Assembly (NCBI GenBank): GCA_963658695.1 | Contig: CAVKRN010000033.1 | Span: forward strand, 1 to 22,683 | Origin: CAG-791 sp963658695 | GTDB taxonomy: Bacteria; Bacillota; Clostridia; Lachnospirales; Lachnospiraceae | Length of the DNA: 22,683 nt | Direction of reading: 5' to 3' | Shown here: positions 7,450-14,891 of the stretch, piece by piece | Layout: the number at the start of each line of letters is the position of its first letter | How positions within the stretch are numbered: position 1 is the stretch's first letter | Position numbers and translations under genes: made by a program | The notes under the pieces: generated by a model | Databases searched by the model: none | Told to the model about the DNA's origin: nothing | The model's input: only the letters and a program-made list of their open reading frames with translations

Positions 7450-8610
7450 ATGAGTAAGATTATACTGACTGGCGACCGTCCGACGGGACGTCTTCATATT
7501 GGACACTATGTGGGCTCTCTTCGGCGGAGAGTGGAGCTGCAGAATCGCGGTGACTTCGATGAGATCAATATCATGATTGCCGATGCACAGGCGCTGACGG
7601 ACAATGCGGATAACCCGGAGAAGGTCCGTCAGAATATTATCAATGTGGCGTTGGATTATCTTTCTGCGGGAATCGATCCGGAGAAAACAACGATTCTCAT
7701 CCAGTCAGCCATTCCGGAGCTGACGGAGCTGACCTTCTATTATGCGAATCTGGTGACGGTGGCAAGACTGCAAAGAAACCCTACGGTCAAGGCAGAGCTG
7801 GGCATGCGTGGTTTCGGCAGCAGCATTCCGGTGGGCTTTTTCACGTATCCGATTTCGCAGGCGGCGGACATTACGGCCTTCAAGGCCAACACGGTTCCCG
7901 CGGGTGAGGATCAGGAGCCGATGATCGAACAGACAAGAGAGATTGTCCGCAGCTTCAATCATACCTACCAGTGTGATGTCCTGGTGGAGCCGGAGATTCT
8001 TCTGCCGGAGAATCAGGCATCCATGCGTCTTCCCGGCACCGATGGCAAGGAGAAGATGAGCAAGTCCCTTGGCAACTGCATCTATCTTTCGGAGGAGCCG
8101 GAGGACATCAAAAAGAAGGTAATGAGCATGTTCACGGATCCGGATCATCTGCGCATCGAGGATCCCGGGAAGATCGAAGGCAATACGGTGTTCATTTATC
8201 TGGACGCCTTTGCAAAGCCGGAGCATTTTGAGGAATTTCTGCCGGAGTATGCCGGTATGGAGGAACTTAAGGATCACTACCGGCGCGGCGGTCTTGGGGA
8301 TGTGAAGGTTAAGAAATTCCTGAACAACGTGCTGCAGACAACGCTGGAGCCGATTCGCCTTCGTCGCCGTGATTATGAGAAGAACATCGATTATGTCTAT
8401 GAGGTGCTGAAAAAGGGCACGGAGAAGGCTGAAGAAAAGGCGGCCCAGACCCTCCATGAGGTGAAGGATGCCATGCGAATCAATTACTTTGATGACAAGG
8501 AGCTGATTCTGCAGCAGCAAAAGGAGTTTGACGAGGCCGCTAAAGTGCGGGAGGAGCTAGAGGCCAGAAAGCAAAGAAGCCGTGAGGCGAATAAGAAACA
8601 GAAGCAGTAG
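7450..8610 (+). CDS. trpS: Tryptophanyl-tRNA synthetase
   Basis: A class I aminoacyl-tRNA synthetase that charges tRNA-Trp with tryptophan using ATP in the cytoplasm. The N-terminus ILTGDRPTGRLHIGHYVGSL carries the HIGH motif (16-19). The second class I signature is KMSKS at 202-206. The tryptophan-pocket segments around FTYPISQAADI (131-141) and 'P-A-G-E-D-Q-E-P-M-I-E-Q' are intact. It is of the Gram-positive type that I know from streptococci, which ends near a '...YF' motif after about 340 residues. This protein runs to 386 residues, with a highly charged helical tail rich in Lys, Glu, Arg and Gln (about 346-386). The ribosome site AAGGAAGG lies 6-7 bp before the ATG. No tRNA-binding T-box leader is present. 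Confidence 0.97.
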   Translation: MSKIILTGDRPTGRLHIGHYVGSLRRRVELQNRGDFDEINIMIADAQALTDNADNPEKVRQNIINVALDYLSAGIDPEKTTILIQSAIPELTELTFYYANLVTVARLQRNPTVKAELGMRGFGSSIPVGFFTYPISQAADITAFKANTVPAGEDQEPMIEQTREIVRSFNHTYQCDVLVEPEILLPENQASMRLPGTDGKEKMSKSLGNCIYLSEEPEDIKKKVMSMFTDPDHLRIEDPGKIEGNTVFIYLDAFAKPEHFEEFLPEYAGMEELKDHYRRGGLGDVKVKKFLNNVLQTTLEPIRLRRRDYEKNIDYVYEVLKKGTEKAEEKAAQTLHEVKDAMRINYFDDKELILQQQKEFDEAAKVREELEARKQRSREANKKQKQ

Positions 8611-8689
8611 ACCTTATAAAAGATAGGGCACAGGTCATAGGATTTCAAAGAAGCAGAGTAGGCAGGATACGCTTCGGGAGGAAATGAAG

Positions 8690-9706
8690 ATGAAGATCTT
8701 GGTAACGGGCGGTGCTGGTTTCATTGGAAGTCACACGGTAGTGGAGCTGCAAAACGCAGGGCATGAGCCGGTGATTCTGGACAATCTTTACAATGCGAGT
8801 GAGAAGGTGCTGGGGCGGATCGAGGCCATTACCGGTAAAAAGGTTCCTTTCTATAAGGTGGACATCCGGGACCGGGAAGGCCTGCAGCAGGTGTTTGATG
8901 CAGAAAAGCCCGAGGCAGTCATCCATTTTGCAGGACTTAAGGCTGTGGGTGAGTCAGTTCACAAGCCTTGGGAATACTATGACAACAACATCACCGGCAC
9001 GCTGACTCTGGTGGATGTGATGCGCCGGAATGGTTGCAAGAATATGATCTTCTCTTCATCGGCGACGGTTTACGGGGATCCTGCCTTTGTCCCGATTACG
9101 GAGGAGTGCCCGAAGGGACAGTGCACCAATCCGTATGGCTGGACCAAGTCGATGCTGGAGCAGATTCTGCGTGACATTCAGTTTGCGGATCCGACGTGGA
9201 ATGTGATCCTTCTGCGCTACTTTAATCCGATCGGCGCGCACAAATCCGGCACGATGGGGGAGAATCCCAACGGCATTCCGAACAACCTGATGCCGTACAT
9301 CACGCAGGTTGCAGTCGGCAAACTGGAAAAGCTCCATGTCTACGGAAATGATTACGATACACCGGACGGAACCGGCGTTCGTGATTACATTCATGTCGTG
9401 GATCTTGCAAAAGGCCATGTCTGCGCACTGAAAAAGCTGGCGCCCGGATCCGGTCTTTCGATTTACAATCTCGGTACCGGTGTGGGTTACAGCGTTCTGG
9501 ATATCGTAAAGAACTTTGAGGAGGCGACCGGCAAGAAGGTTCCCTATGTCATTGACGGGAGACGTGCCGGTGATATTGCAACCTGCTACTGCTCGGCGGC
9601 AAAGGCGAAGGAAGAGCTTGGCTGGGAGGCACAGAACGGAATCCGGGAGATGTGTGAGGATTCCTGGAGATGGCAGAGCCAGAATCCGAACGGATACGGC
9701 GAGTAA
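8690..9706 (+). CDS. galE: UDP-glucose 4-epimerase
   Basis: An NAD-dependent short-chain-dehydrogenase-type epimerase that interconverts UDP-glucose and UDP-galactose, and in some members the N-acetyl forms. From this start it has 338 residues, the usual GalE size. Visible features are the NAD-binding TGGAGFIGS at 6-14, the catalytic triad region SSSATVYG (122-129) with YGWTK (Y149, K153), the KAVGESV loop at 84-90, and the downstream LLRYFNPIGAH and YDTPDGTGVRDYIHVVDLA blocks that bind the UDP-sugar. An earlier in-frame ATG at 8684 sits only 2 bp after GGGAGG (8676-8681). The ATG at 8690 has ideal 8-bp spacing and matches the family's start, so I chose it. Its product would feed galactose to the glycosyltransferases upstream. 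Confidence 0.96.
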   Translation: MKILVTGGAGFIGSHTVVELQNAGHEPVILDNLYNASEKVLGRIEAITGKKVPFYKVDIRDREGLQQVFDAEKPEAVIHFAGLKAVGESVHKPWEYYDNNITGTLTLVDVMRRNGCKNMIFSSSATVYGDPAFVPITEECPKGQCTNPYGWTKSMLEQILRDIQFADPTWNVILLRYFNPIGAHKSGTMGENPNGIPNNLMPYITQVAVGKLEKLHVYGNDYDTPDGTGVRDYIHVVDLAKGHVCALKKLAPGSGLSIYNLGTGVGYSVLDIVKNFEEATGKKVPYVIDGRRAGDIATCYCSAAKAKEELGWEAQNGIREMCEDSWRWQSQNPNGYGE

Positions 9707-9722
9707 CTGCGAAGCAGGTACC

Positions 9723-9791
9723 TTTTTTGACACACAGCCTCAGAAAAAGTTCTGCGTTATTAGGCCAGTTATTTTGCAAACGATGTACCAG
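9723..9791 (+). repeat. Half copy of the palindromic repeat element
   Basis: These 69 bases match 12993-13062 with about four differences over 70 positions. Both run from TTTTTTGACAC through TTCTGCGTTATTAGGCCAG to a CGATGTA terminus. Only the right half is present; the left half is missing and the copy begins 16 bp after the galE stop. The 6-T run follows a very short stem (CTGC-GAA-GCAG, 9708-9718), so it might weakly terminate galE transcription. Confidence 0.85.
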
Positions 9792-9803
9792 ATACTTTAT
9801 AAC
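9774..9803 (+). promoter_or_regulatory. Candidate promoter partly inside the repeat element
   Basis: A TTGCAA (9774-9779) lies inside the repeat, and a TATAAC (9798-9803) lies just outside it, 18 bp apart. The pair sits 27 bp before the start of the 94-residue gene. The -35 is moderate and the -10 is good. Confidence 0.4.
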
Positions 9804-9830
9804 CATTGTACCGGATGAGGGATTACGGAT

Positions 9831-10115
9831 ATGTTCCGATTGTGGGCCAAAGAGTGGCATGCGGGCCATTTGATACAGGAGATGACAATAGAGGACCCCA
9901 GTGAGGATACCCGCACGCACAAGGTACTGCATGCGCTGACAGCAGCGTGCGGGGCTTTTGACCTCGCCGAGCCCATCTGGCTGGATCAGAACATTCGTGA
10001 TTTCCGGCAGCGGGCCAAATGCAGATTTACACAGGACAGCTTTGTCGAGGAGATTCCCTTTGACTATCTTGAAATTGAGATTGTGGAGGAGGATCCGGAT
10101 TTCTTTTTGACATAG
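9831..10115 (+). CDS. Conserved hypothetical small acidic protein (94 aa)
   Basis: A compact soluble protein without signal peptide or membrane span. It opens with MFRLWAKEWHAGHL, has the segment DTRTHKVLHALTAAC, then FDLAEPIWLDQNI, KCRFTQDSF and an acidic end EIPFDYLEIEIVEEDPDFF. I recognise the general pattern as one that recurs as unnamed small proteins in Clostridia, but I know of no function. AGGG at 9818-9821 lies 9 bp before the ATG, which supports translation. It lies between a repeat element and the MBOAT gene, and its stop overlaps a TTGACA hexamer. No role in the neighbouring polysaccharide genes can be inferred beyond position. Confidence 0.75.
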   Translation: MFRLWAKEWHAGHLIQEMTIEDPSEDTRTHKVLHALTAACGAFDLAEPIWLDQNIRDFRQRAKCRFTQDSFVEEIPFDYLEIEIVEEDPDFFLT

Positions 10116-10134
10116 TGGCAGGAATTGGTACATA
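10107..10134 (+). promoter_or_regulatory. Weak candidate promoter before the MBOAT gene
   Basis: A perfect TTGACA (10107-10112), overlapping the stop of the small gene, is followed after 16 bp by a poor -10-like TACATA (10129-10134). The hexamer is good but the -10 is weak, so this is only a candidate. Confidence 0.25.
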
Positions 10135-10202
10135 CAGAATAAATGAGCTCTTAAACAAAGCTTGTTCTGCACGCGTTTGCGGCGTTGCGCATTGCATACA
10201 TT

Positions 10203-11795
10203 ATGGATTTGTTCTCGTTACAATATTTTCTTTTCATTGCGATAGGACTTGTTGCCTATTACCTGCTGCCGCGGCTGATCCCCGCGGCGGCTTCTTTTCA
10301 ATGGGGAATTCTTCTGGCGGCGAGTCTTGTCTTTTATGCGTCTTCTTCCGGATGGACCTTGGCACTGTTGATAACGACAGCAGGGAGCATCTACGGAGGC
10401 GGGAGGCTGCTTTCGTTTCTGGATGCGAATTTTAGCAAGCGCAAAAAAAGCGGCTTTGCGGACCGCGCGCAGCAGAAAAAATGCCGCAGCCAGCTCCGGC
10501 TGAAAAAGCGCATTATCCTTGCGGCGGTGCTCCTTCTGAATTTCGGAATATTGGCATGGCTGAAGTATTTTGCCGTACTTTTGCCCGGAAATCGTGGGCT
10601 CCTGTTGCCACTTGGCATTTCGTTTTATACCTTTCAATCAGTTTCCTATCTGATCGATGTCTATAATGGCAAATACGAGGCAGAGCGGAGCTTCCTTCGG
10701 TTCTTGCTGTTCGTTTCCTGGTTTCCCCAGCTTCTGCAGGGCCCCATTGGACGGTACGATCGTCTGCGCGGGACTTTGTTTGCTCGGCACCGCTTTGACG
10801 GTGAGAGGTGCAAGCGGGCGCTTCTCTTGATCTTGTTTGGTCTCATGAAAAAGTATGCCGTTGCGGATATGCTTTCCGGAAGCATCGCCTCGGTTCTGGA
10901 TTACGGAAGCCTTGGAGAACTTCCGGGGAGTTTGATTCTATTTTCGATTCTTTTGTATTCCGCACAGCAATATGCGGATTTTTCCGGTGGCATTGACATC
11001 ATCACCGGGGTATCGGCGCTGTTTGGCGTGGAGCTGGCGTGTAACTTTCGGCAGCCGTATTTTTCAACATCACTGGGAGATTTCTGGCGGCGCTGGCACA
11101 TATCCCTTGGTGCGTGGATGCGAGACTATCTGTTCTATCCGTTTGCACTGCTAAAGCCCATGCAGCGGCTTGGCAAATGGTGCATGACCAAATTCGGGAA
11201 TAGCGGCAAGCATCTGGGTCGTGTCCTCCCGGCGGGAATTGCAAATCTGGTGGTTTTTCTGGTGGTGGGTATTTGGCACGGTCCGTACTTTCATTATGTT
11301 CTATGGGGACTATACAACGGGCTGGTGATTGCGCTTTCCGACCTTACGGAACCGGTTTGGAAGGGAATTGCCGCTCGGCTGCATTGGAATTCGGACTCCC
11401 GGAGAGTCCACTGGTTTCGCATTGTGCGGACCTTTATCATAGTGAATATCGGCTGGTACTTTGACCGTATTACGGACGTAGGTGACTGCATGCAGGCCTT
11501 TGCGGCGACGTTGTTCCATTTTCAGCCATCGGCTCTTTGGAGCGGTGTACAGAGTCAGATTCTGGGGAGATCTTCACTGTTTAATATTGCAGGAGGCTAT
11601 GCGCTGGCGGCAGTGGGGATTGCGGTCATATTCATTGTCGGTCTGCAAAGAGAACGGGGAGTGGATGCCTACGAGCGGTTTCAGAAAAAGCCGTTTCCGC
11701 TGCGGGCGATCCTTCTGGCGGGACTGATGCTGATGGTCGCAGCGTCCTTTTTGTTCACAGAGACAGCAGGCGGGTTTATGTATGCAAACTTTTAA
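10203..11795 (+). CDS. MBOAT-family O-acyltransferase
   Basis: A polytopic membrane-bound O-acyltransferase of the AlgI/DltB/PatA kind. These proteins pass an acyl group, usually acetyl, across the membrane to a polysaccharide or teichoic acid. It has roughly ten or more hydrophobic spans. Family blocks are PLGISFYTFQSVSYLIDVY, FPQLLQGPIGRY, QQYADFSGGIDI, FWRRWHISLGAWMRDYL and VVGIWHGPYFHYVLWGLYNG, the last containing the invariant putative active-site His at about residue 359. From the ATG at 10203 it is 530 residues, near the family norm. A TTG at 10185 would add six residues. Neither start has a clear ribosome site, which is odd. It overlaps the next gene by 14 bp, the usual arrangement of MBOAT with its SGNH partner. 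The acceptor is probably the polymer made by the upstream locus (inference). Confidence 0.92.
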   Translation: MDLFSLQYFLFIAIGLVAYYLLPRLIPAAASFQWGILLAASLVFYASSSGWTLALLITTAGSIYGGGRLLSFLDANFSKRKKSGFADRAQQKKCRSQLRLKKRIILAAVLLLNFGILAWLKYFAVLLPGNRGLLLPLGISFYTFQSVSYLIDVYNGKYEAERSFLRFLLFVSWFPQLLQGPIGRYDRLRGTLFARHRFDGERCKRALLLILFGLMKKYAVADMLSGSIASVLDYGSLGELPGSLILFSILLYSAQQYADFSGGIDIITGVSALFGVELACNFRQPYFSTSLGDFWRRWHISLGAWMRDYLFYPFALLKPMQRLGKWCMTKFGNSGKHLGRVLPAGIANLVVFLVVGIWHGPYFHYVLWGLYNGLVIALSDLTEPVWKGIAARLHWNSDSRRVHWFRIVRTFIIVNIGWYFDRITDVGDCMQAFAATLFHFQPSALWSGVQSQILGRSSLFNIAGGYALAAVGIAVIFIVGLQRERGVDAYERFQKKPFPLRAILLAGLMLMVAASFLFTETAGGFMYANF

Positions 11796-12822
11796 GGGAA
11801 AATGTCTGGCGCTTGTTATTTTACTGCTGCTTTTGAATGCCGGCCTCTGTCTGGTGCTGGAGCCGTATAAAAGCTCCTCGCTGGAAATGTGGGAAAACTT
11901 TCATGCGCAGGAGACACTGGATACCGTCTATACAGGGACATCGCAGTGCCTTCTCGGAATTGATCCTTCCATTCTGGATGCGGCACGCGGCACACATTCC
12001 TACAATATGGCCACCAATATGCAGTCACTTTCCAATTCCAGAGAGGCCATTGCGTCGGCGATCCGGGAGTATGGAATTCAACATGCGGTGCTGGTGGTGG
12101 ATCATGAGCTTTTGAATACCAAACGAAGCGAAAACGGGCGGGCGGATCAGAGCTTCTGGCATGGAAAAGCGATAGCAGAGAGCACTGTGACGGCACGACT
12201 TGCGGATGATCTGACATTTATGACGTCACGCACTTTTTTCGGAACGCCCTCGAGTCTTACCTATCTGATGCCATGGGTGTACAACCGCACCTTAGATGTG
12301 AAGCTGACCTTGCAGGAAAAAAGAGCCGGACGCATTCTGGACACAACCGGACACCGGACGCAGCAGGGCTTTCAGCCATCTTCGCAGGAGCTGAGCCAGG
12401 ATATAGAATTCATTTCCTGGGAGGAAGCTGACGAGTGGGACCAGGTGGCAGTCAGTCTTCAGGACCTTTGTATCTCCGAAGAAAATCTTCAGGAGCTTCG
12501 CAGCATCCGCGATCTTTGCAGCAAGGAAAATGTGCAGCTCACCGTGATTATTGTGCCGTATCCAAACTGGCTGAGCATCTATCGGAAGGAAGACTACCTT
12601 GCGGTTGATGCCAAGATGCAGGCGCTGTTTGCAGAAGCGGGTTATGAATTCTACGATTTCAACCGGATTCTTCCGGAATATTATGACGCCTCCGGAAATG
12701 AGTACTACAGCGATGTGGGGCACATGAACCGGAAAGGGGCGGAGAAATTTTCAACGTTTCTTGCGGACTTCCTTGCGGCCAGTGAAAGCGGTGAGGATGT
12801 GACCGGGTGGTTTCGGGAGTGA
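11782..12822 (+). CDS. SGNH-hydrolase-like partner of the MBOAT acyltransferase (DltD/AlgX/PatB-like)
   Basis: A 346-residue protein with one N-terminal membrane span or uncleaved signal (residues about 7-26), so the main domain should be extracytoplasmic. It has the outline of SGNH-type O-acetyltransferase partners: a nucleophile-like Ser in YTGTSQ (S54), an AVLVVDHELLN strand, LTVIIVPYPNW, and a C-terminal Asp-x-x-His as DVGHMN (D311, H314). In known pairs the MBOAT exports the acyl group and the SGNH protein places it on the polysaccharide. The start lies inside the MBOAT gene (14-bp overlap), implying coupled translation. It resembles the 'DHHW' or DltD-like proteins that follow MBOAT genes in many Clostridia. 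Acetyl as the group transferred is a family inference. Confidence 0.75.
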   Translation: MQTFKGKCLALVILLLLLNAGLCLVLEPYKSSSLEMWENFHAQETLDTVYTGTSQCLLGIDPSILDAARGTHSYNMATNMQSLSNSREAIASAIREYGIQHAVLVVDHELLNTKRSENGRADQSFWHGKAIAESTVTARLADDLTFMTSRTFFGTPSSLTYLMPWVYNRTLDVKLTLQEKRAGRILDTTGHRTQQGFQPSSQELSQDIEFISWEEADEWDQVAVSLQDLCISEENLQELRSIRDLCSKENVQLTVIIVPYPNWLSIYRKEDYLAVDAKMQALFAEAGYEFYDFNRILPEYYDASGNEYYSDVGHMNRKGAEKFSTFLADFLAASESGEDVTGWFRE

Positions 12823-12834
12823 GTGGACACTCAC
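12819..12834. other. Short perfect palindrome at the end of the SGNH-like gene
   Basis: A 7-bp perfect stem (12819-12825 with 12828-12834) and a 2-base centre overlap the stop codon. No T-run follows, so a terminator call is not supported; it could be an operator-like site or chance. Confidence 0.3.
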
Positions 12835-12881
12835 CGCCACCTTGTCGCCGGCTGGCGTGTGAAGTTCGTTTCACCAGAAAG

Positions 12882-13062
12882 CAGTTATTTGATACACTAG
12901 TACATCGATTTTTAAATAACTAGCCTAACTAACTGGCCCTTTTTCCTGATTGCACGTGTCAAAAATCCTCAGCGTAGCCCGCTACGCCTACGTTTTTTGA
13001 CACGCACCCTCAGAAAAAAGTTCTGCGTTATTAGGCCAGTTATTTTGCAAACGATGTACTAG
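12882..13062 (+). repeat. Composite palindromic repeat element (MITE/REP-like)
   Basis: This is most of the 295-bp gap between the SGNH-like gene and pilB. The core 12897-13062 has perfect 11-bp ends, CTAGTACATCG (12897-12907) and CGATGTACTAG (13052-13062). Imperfectly complementary arms of about 75 bases meet at a central hairpin. The CTAG at each end may be a target duplication rather than part of the element. A degenerate extra end copy (12882-12900) lies in direct orientation on the left. Nested pairings include GCACGTGTCAAAAA (12952-12965) with 12994-13007. No open reading frame lies inside. A right-half copy is at 9723-9791 and a remnant at 1374-1404. Confidence 0.8.
12972..12998 (+). 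terminator. Candidate terminator at the centre of the repeat element
   Basis: A perfect 7-bp GC-rich stem, GCGTAGC (12972-12978) with GCTACGC (12981-12987), is followed five bases later by six T (12993-12998). An A-run at 12961-12965 on the other side gives the mirror arrangement for the - strand. It could end transcription of the MBOAT/SGNH operon before pilB. The loop of only two bases and the gap before the T-run weaken the call. Confidence 0.45.
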
Positions 13063-13117
13063 CCGTAAAAAACAGCTCCTTGGATAGGGGCTTTCCGCAG
13101 TAAAGGGGATTACAGTG

Positions 13118-14800
13118 ATGAAAAGCAAACGGTTGGGAGATATTCTGATTTCGGATGGGGCACTGACCCAGAAACAGCTCGAGCAGGCGCTGGAGCAGCA
13201 AAAGCAATCACATGAGCGCCTCGGAACGGTTCTGATTGAGAATGGCTATATTACGGAGCGGGAGCTTATCGATGCGCTTCGTAATCAGCTGGGCATTGAT
13301 TTCATCGATTTGACCAAAACAAACATCGATCCTTCCATGTCACGGTATATCCCGAAGTCACTGGCACAGGAGTATGAGATTGTTCCGATTCAGGTAGTAC
13401 GGGATAATCTGTTTCTGGCTATGTCAGATCCGCTGAATTTCATGGCTATTGAGCGCGCCAGGGATACCAGCCGCAAGAATGTGGTCCCGATGATTGCCAC
13501 TTCGTCGGCGGTGCGGCATGCCATTAACATTCTGTACGAAAATGTGAATGCAGCCGAGGCCATGGCTGCCATGCGGGCAGAGGCAGGCATCCAGGAGGAT
13601 GCTGTCGTGGAGGGCGTGCAGGATACGGCGGAGGAGGGACCGACCATTCGTCTGGTCAACTCCATCATTGAGCGTGCCATGGTGGAAAGCTGCTCGGATA
13701 TTCACATTGAACCGACGGAGAATGACATGCAGATCCGCATGCGTATTGACGGCCGGCTCCATAAAATTCTCACGATCCCGGCAGACCTGAAGGATTCCGT
13801 GGTTTCCCGTATTAAGGTCATGTCGCATATGAACATTGTGGAGCGCCGCATTCCGCAGGACGGCCGCATCAGCATGAAGGTCAAGGGGCAGGATATCGAC
13901 ATGCGTGTGAATACGCTGCCGACAATCTATGGCGAGAAGATTGTTATCCGAATCCTAGGCAAGGATGAGAAGATGCTCACGCGTCAGGGAATCGGAATGA
14001 TCTTTGATGAGGACAATCAGAAGGTGGATCGGATTCTTGCCAACACAAGCGGCGTCATTATGATCGTCGGACCCACCGGTTCCGGTAAGAGCTCGACCAT
14101 GTTTACACTGATTCGGGAAATGCTGAGCGAGAGTACCAACCTGGTAACACTGGAGGATCCGGTGGAGTACAACATTCCGGGCGCTACCCAGGTACAGATC
14201 AATGAAAAGGTTGGCCTGACCTTTGCCAGCGGACTTCGCGCTATTTTGCGTCAGGATCCGGATATCATCTGTGTTGGTGAGATCCGTGATGGTGAGACAG
14301 CACAGATTGCCATGCGGGCGGCTATTACCGGCCACCTTGTGATCACAACCATTCATACAGAGGATGCGGTGACGGCCATTGACCGTTTGAAGGACATGGG
14401 CGTGGAGCCGTATCTGATTTCTGCCGGTCTTCGGGGAATCATTTCCCAGCGGCTTTTACGGCGTGTGTGCCCTGGCTGCCGGGAGGAGTATATTCCGGAC
14501 CAGAAGCTGATGGCACTGGATGTTATCAAGATGCGTCCCGGCAAGCATTTTTATCATGGAAAGGGATGTGATCAGTGCTTCCACACCGGATACCGCGGAC
14601 GAATCGGTGCCTTTGAAATTCTGCTGATGAATGACGAGCTGCGAAAGAACATTACGTCCGGTGCGGACAAGCAGACCTTCCGCGAGACGGCATCCAGAAC
14701 CAGCGGGTATGTGACCATGCTGCAGAACGCAGAACAGTTGGTGGAAGAGGGAATTACAACGGTGGAAGAGGTGCAGCGGACCATCCTGGTCACCGATTGA
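13118..14800 (+). CDS. pilB: Type IV pilus assembly ATPase (GspE/PilB family)
   Basis: A hexameric secretion-superfamily ATPase that powers pilus polymerisation at the cytoplasmic face of the inner membrane. Counting from the GTG at 13115, an N-terminal T2SSE_N/MshEN-type domain covers about 1-150 with repeated LGDILISDGALTQKQLEQAL-like helices. The core has SDIHIEP at 194-200, Walker A GPTGSGKSS at 319-327, the Asp box around LEDPVEY, the Walker B region RQDPDIICVGEIRD at 379-392 and the His box GHLVITTIHTED at 406-417. The zinc-binding tetracysteine is CPGC (452-455) and CDQC (485-488). I chose ATG 13118 because AAGGGGA lies about 8 bp upstream; GTG 13115 adds only one residue. Length is normal for PilB. 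It starts a pilB-pilT-pilC run. Confidence 0.95.
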   Translation: MKSKRLGDILISDGALTQKQLEQALEQQKQSHERLGTVLIENGYITERELIDALRNQLGIDFIDLTKTNIDPSMSRYIPKSLAQEYEIVPIQVVRDNLFLAMSDPLNFMAIERARDTSRKNVVPMIATSSAVRHAINILYENVNAAEAMAAMRAEAGIQEDAVVEGVQDTAEEGPTIRLVNSIIERAMVESCSDIHIEPTENDMQIRMRIDGRLHKILTIPADLKDSVVSRIKVMSHMNIVERRIPQDGRISMKVKGQDIDMRVNTLPTIYGEKIVIRILGKDEKMLTRQGIGMIFDEDNQKVDRILANTSGVIMIVGPTGSGKSSTMFTLIREMLSESTNLVTLEDPVEYNIPGATQVQINEKVGLTFASGLRAILRQDPDIICVGEIRDGETAQIAMRAAITGHLVITTIHTEDAVTAIDRLKDMGVEPYLISAGLRGIISQRLLRRVCPGCREEYIPDQKLMALDVIKMRPGKHFYHGKGCDQCFHTGYRGRIGAFEILLMNDELRKNITSGADKQTFRETASRTSGYVTMLQNAEQLVEEGITTVEEVQRTILVTD

Positions 14801-14891
14801 TGCACGTGTTTCCGTATGAAAAGGGAATAGAATGAGGTGCCGGATGTGTGTAGGAAAGATGTTCACACAGAAAGCGCCGACAGGAGTGACC

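Noticed and set aside
8611..8689. Terminator or promoter in the trpS-galE gap
   Set aside because: Only a weak 5-bp pairing without T-run and no convincing hexamer pair could be seen.
10115..10435. 106-codon + strand frame overlapping the MBOAT start
   Set aside because: It is out of frame with the MBOAT gene, whose family motifs are unmistakable, and shows no coherent protein pattern.
12819..12834. Palindrome at the SGNH-like gene stop as an intrinsic terminator
   Set aside because: No T-run follows; the stem in the repeat core at 12972-12998 is the better candidate.
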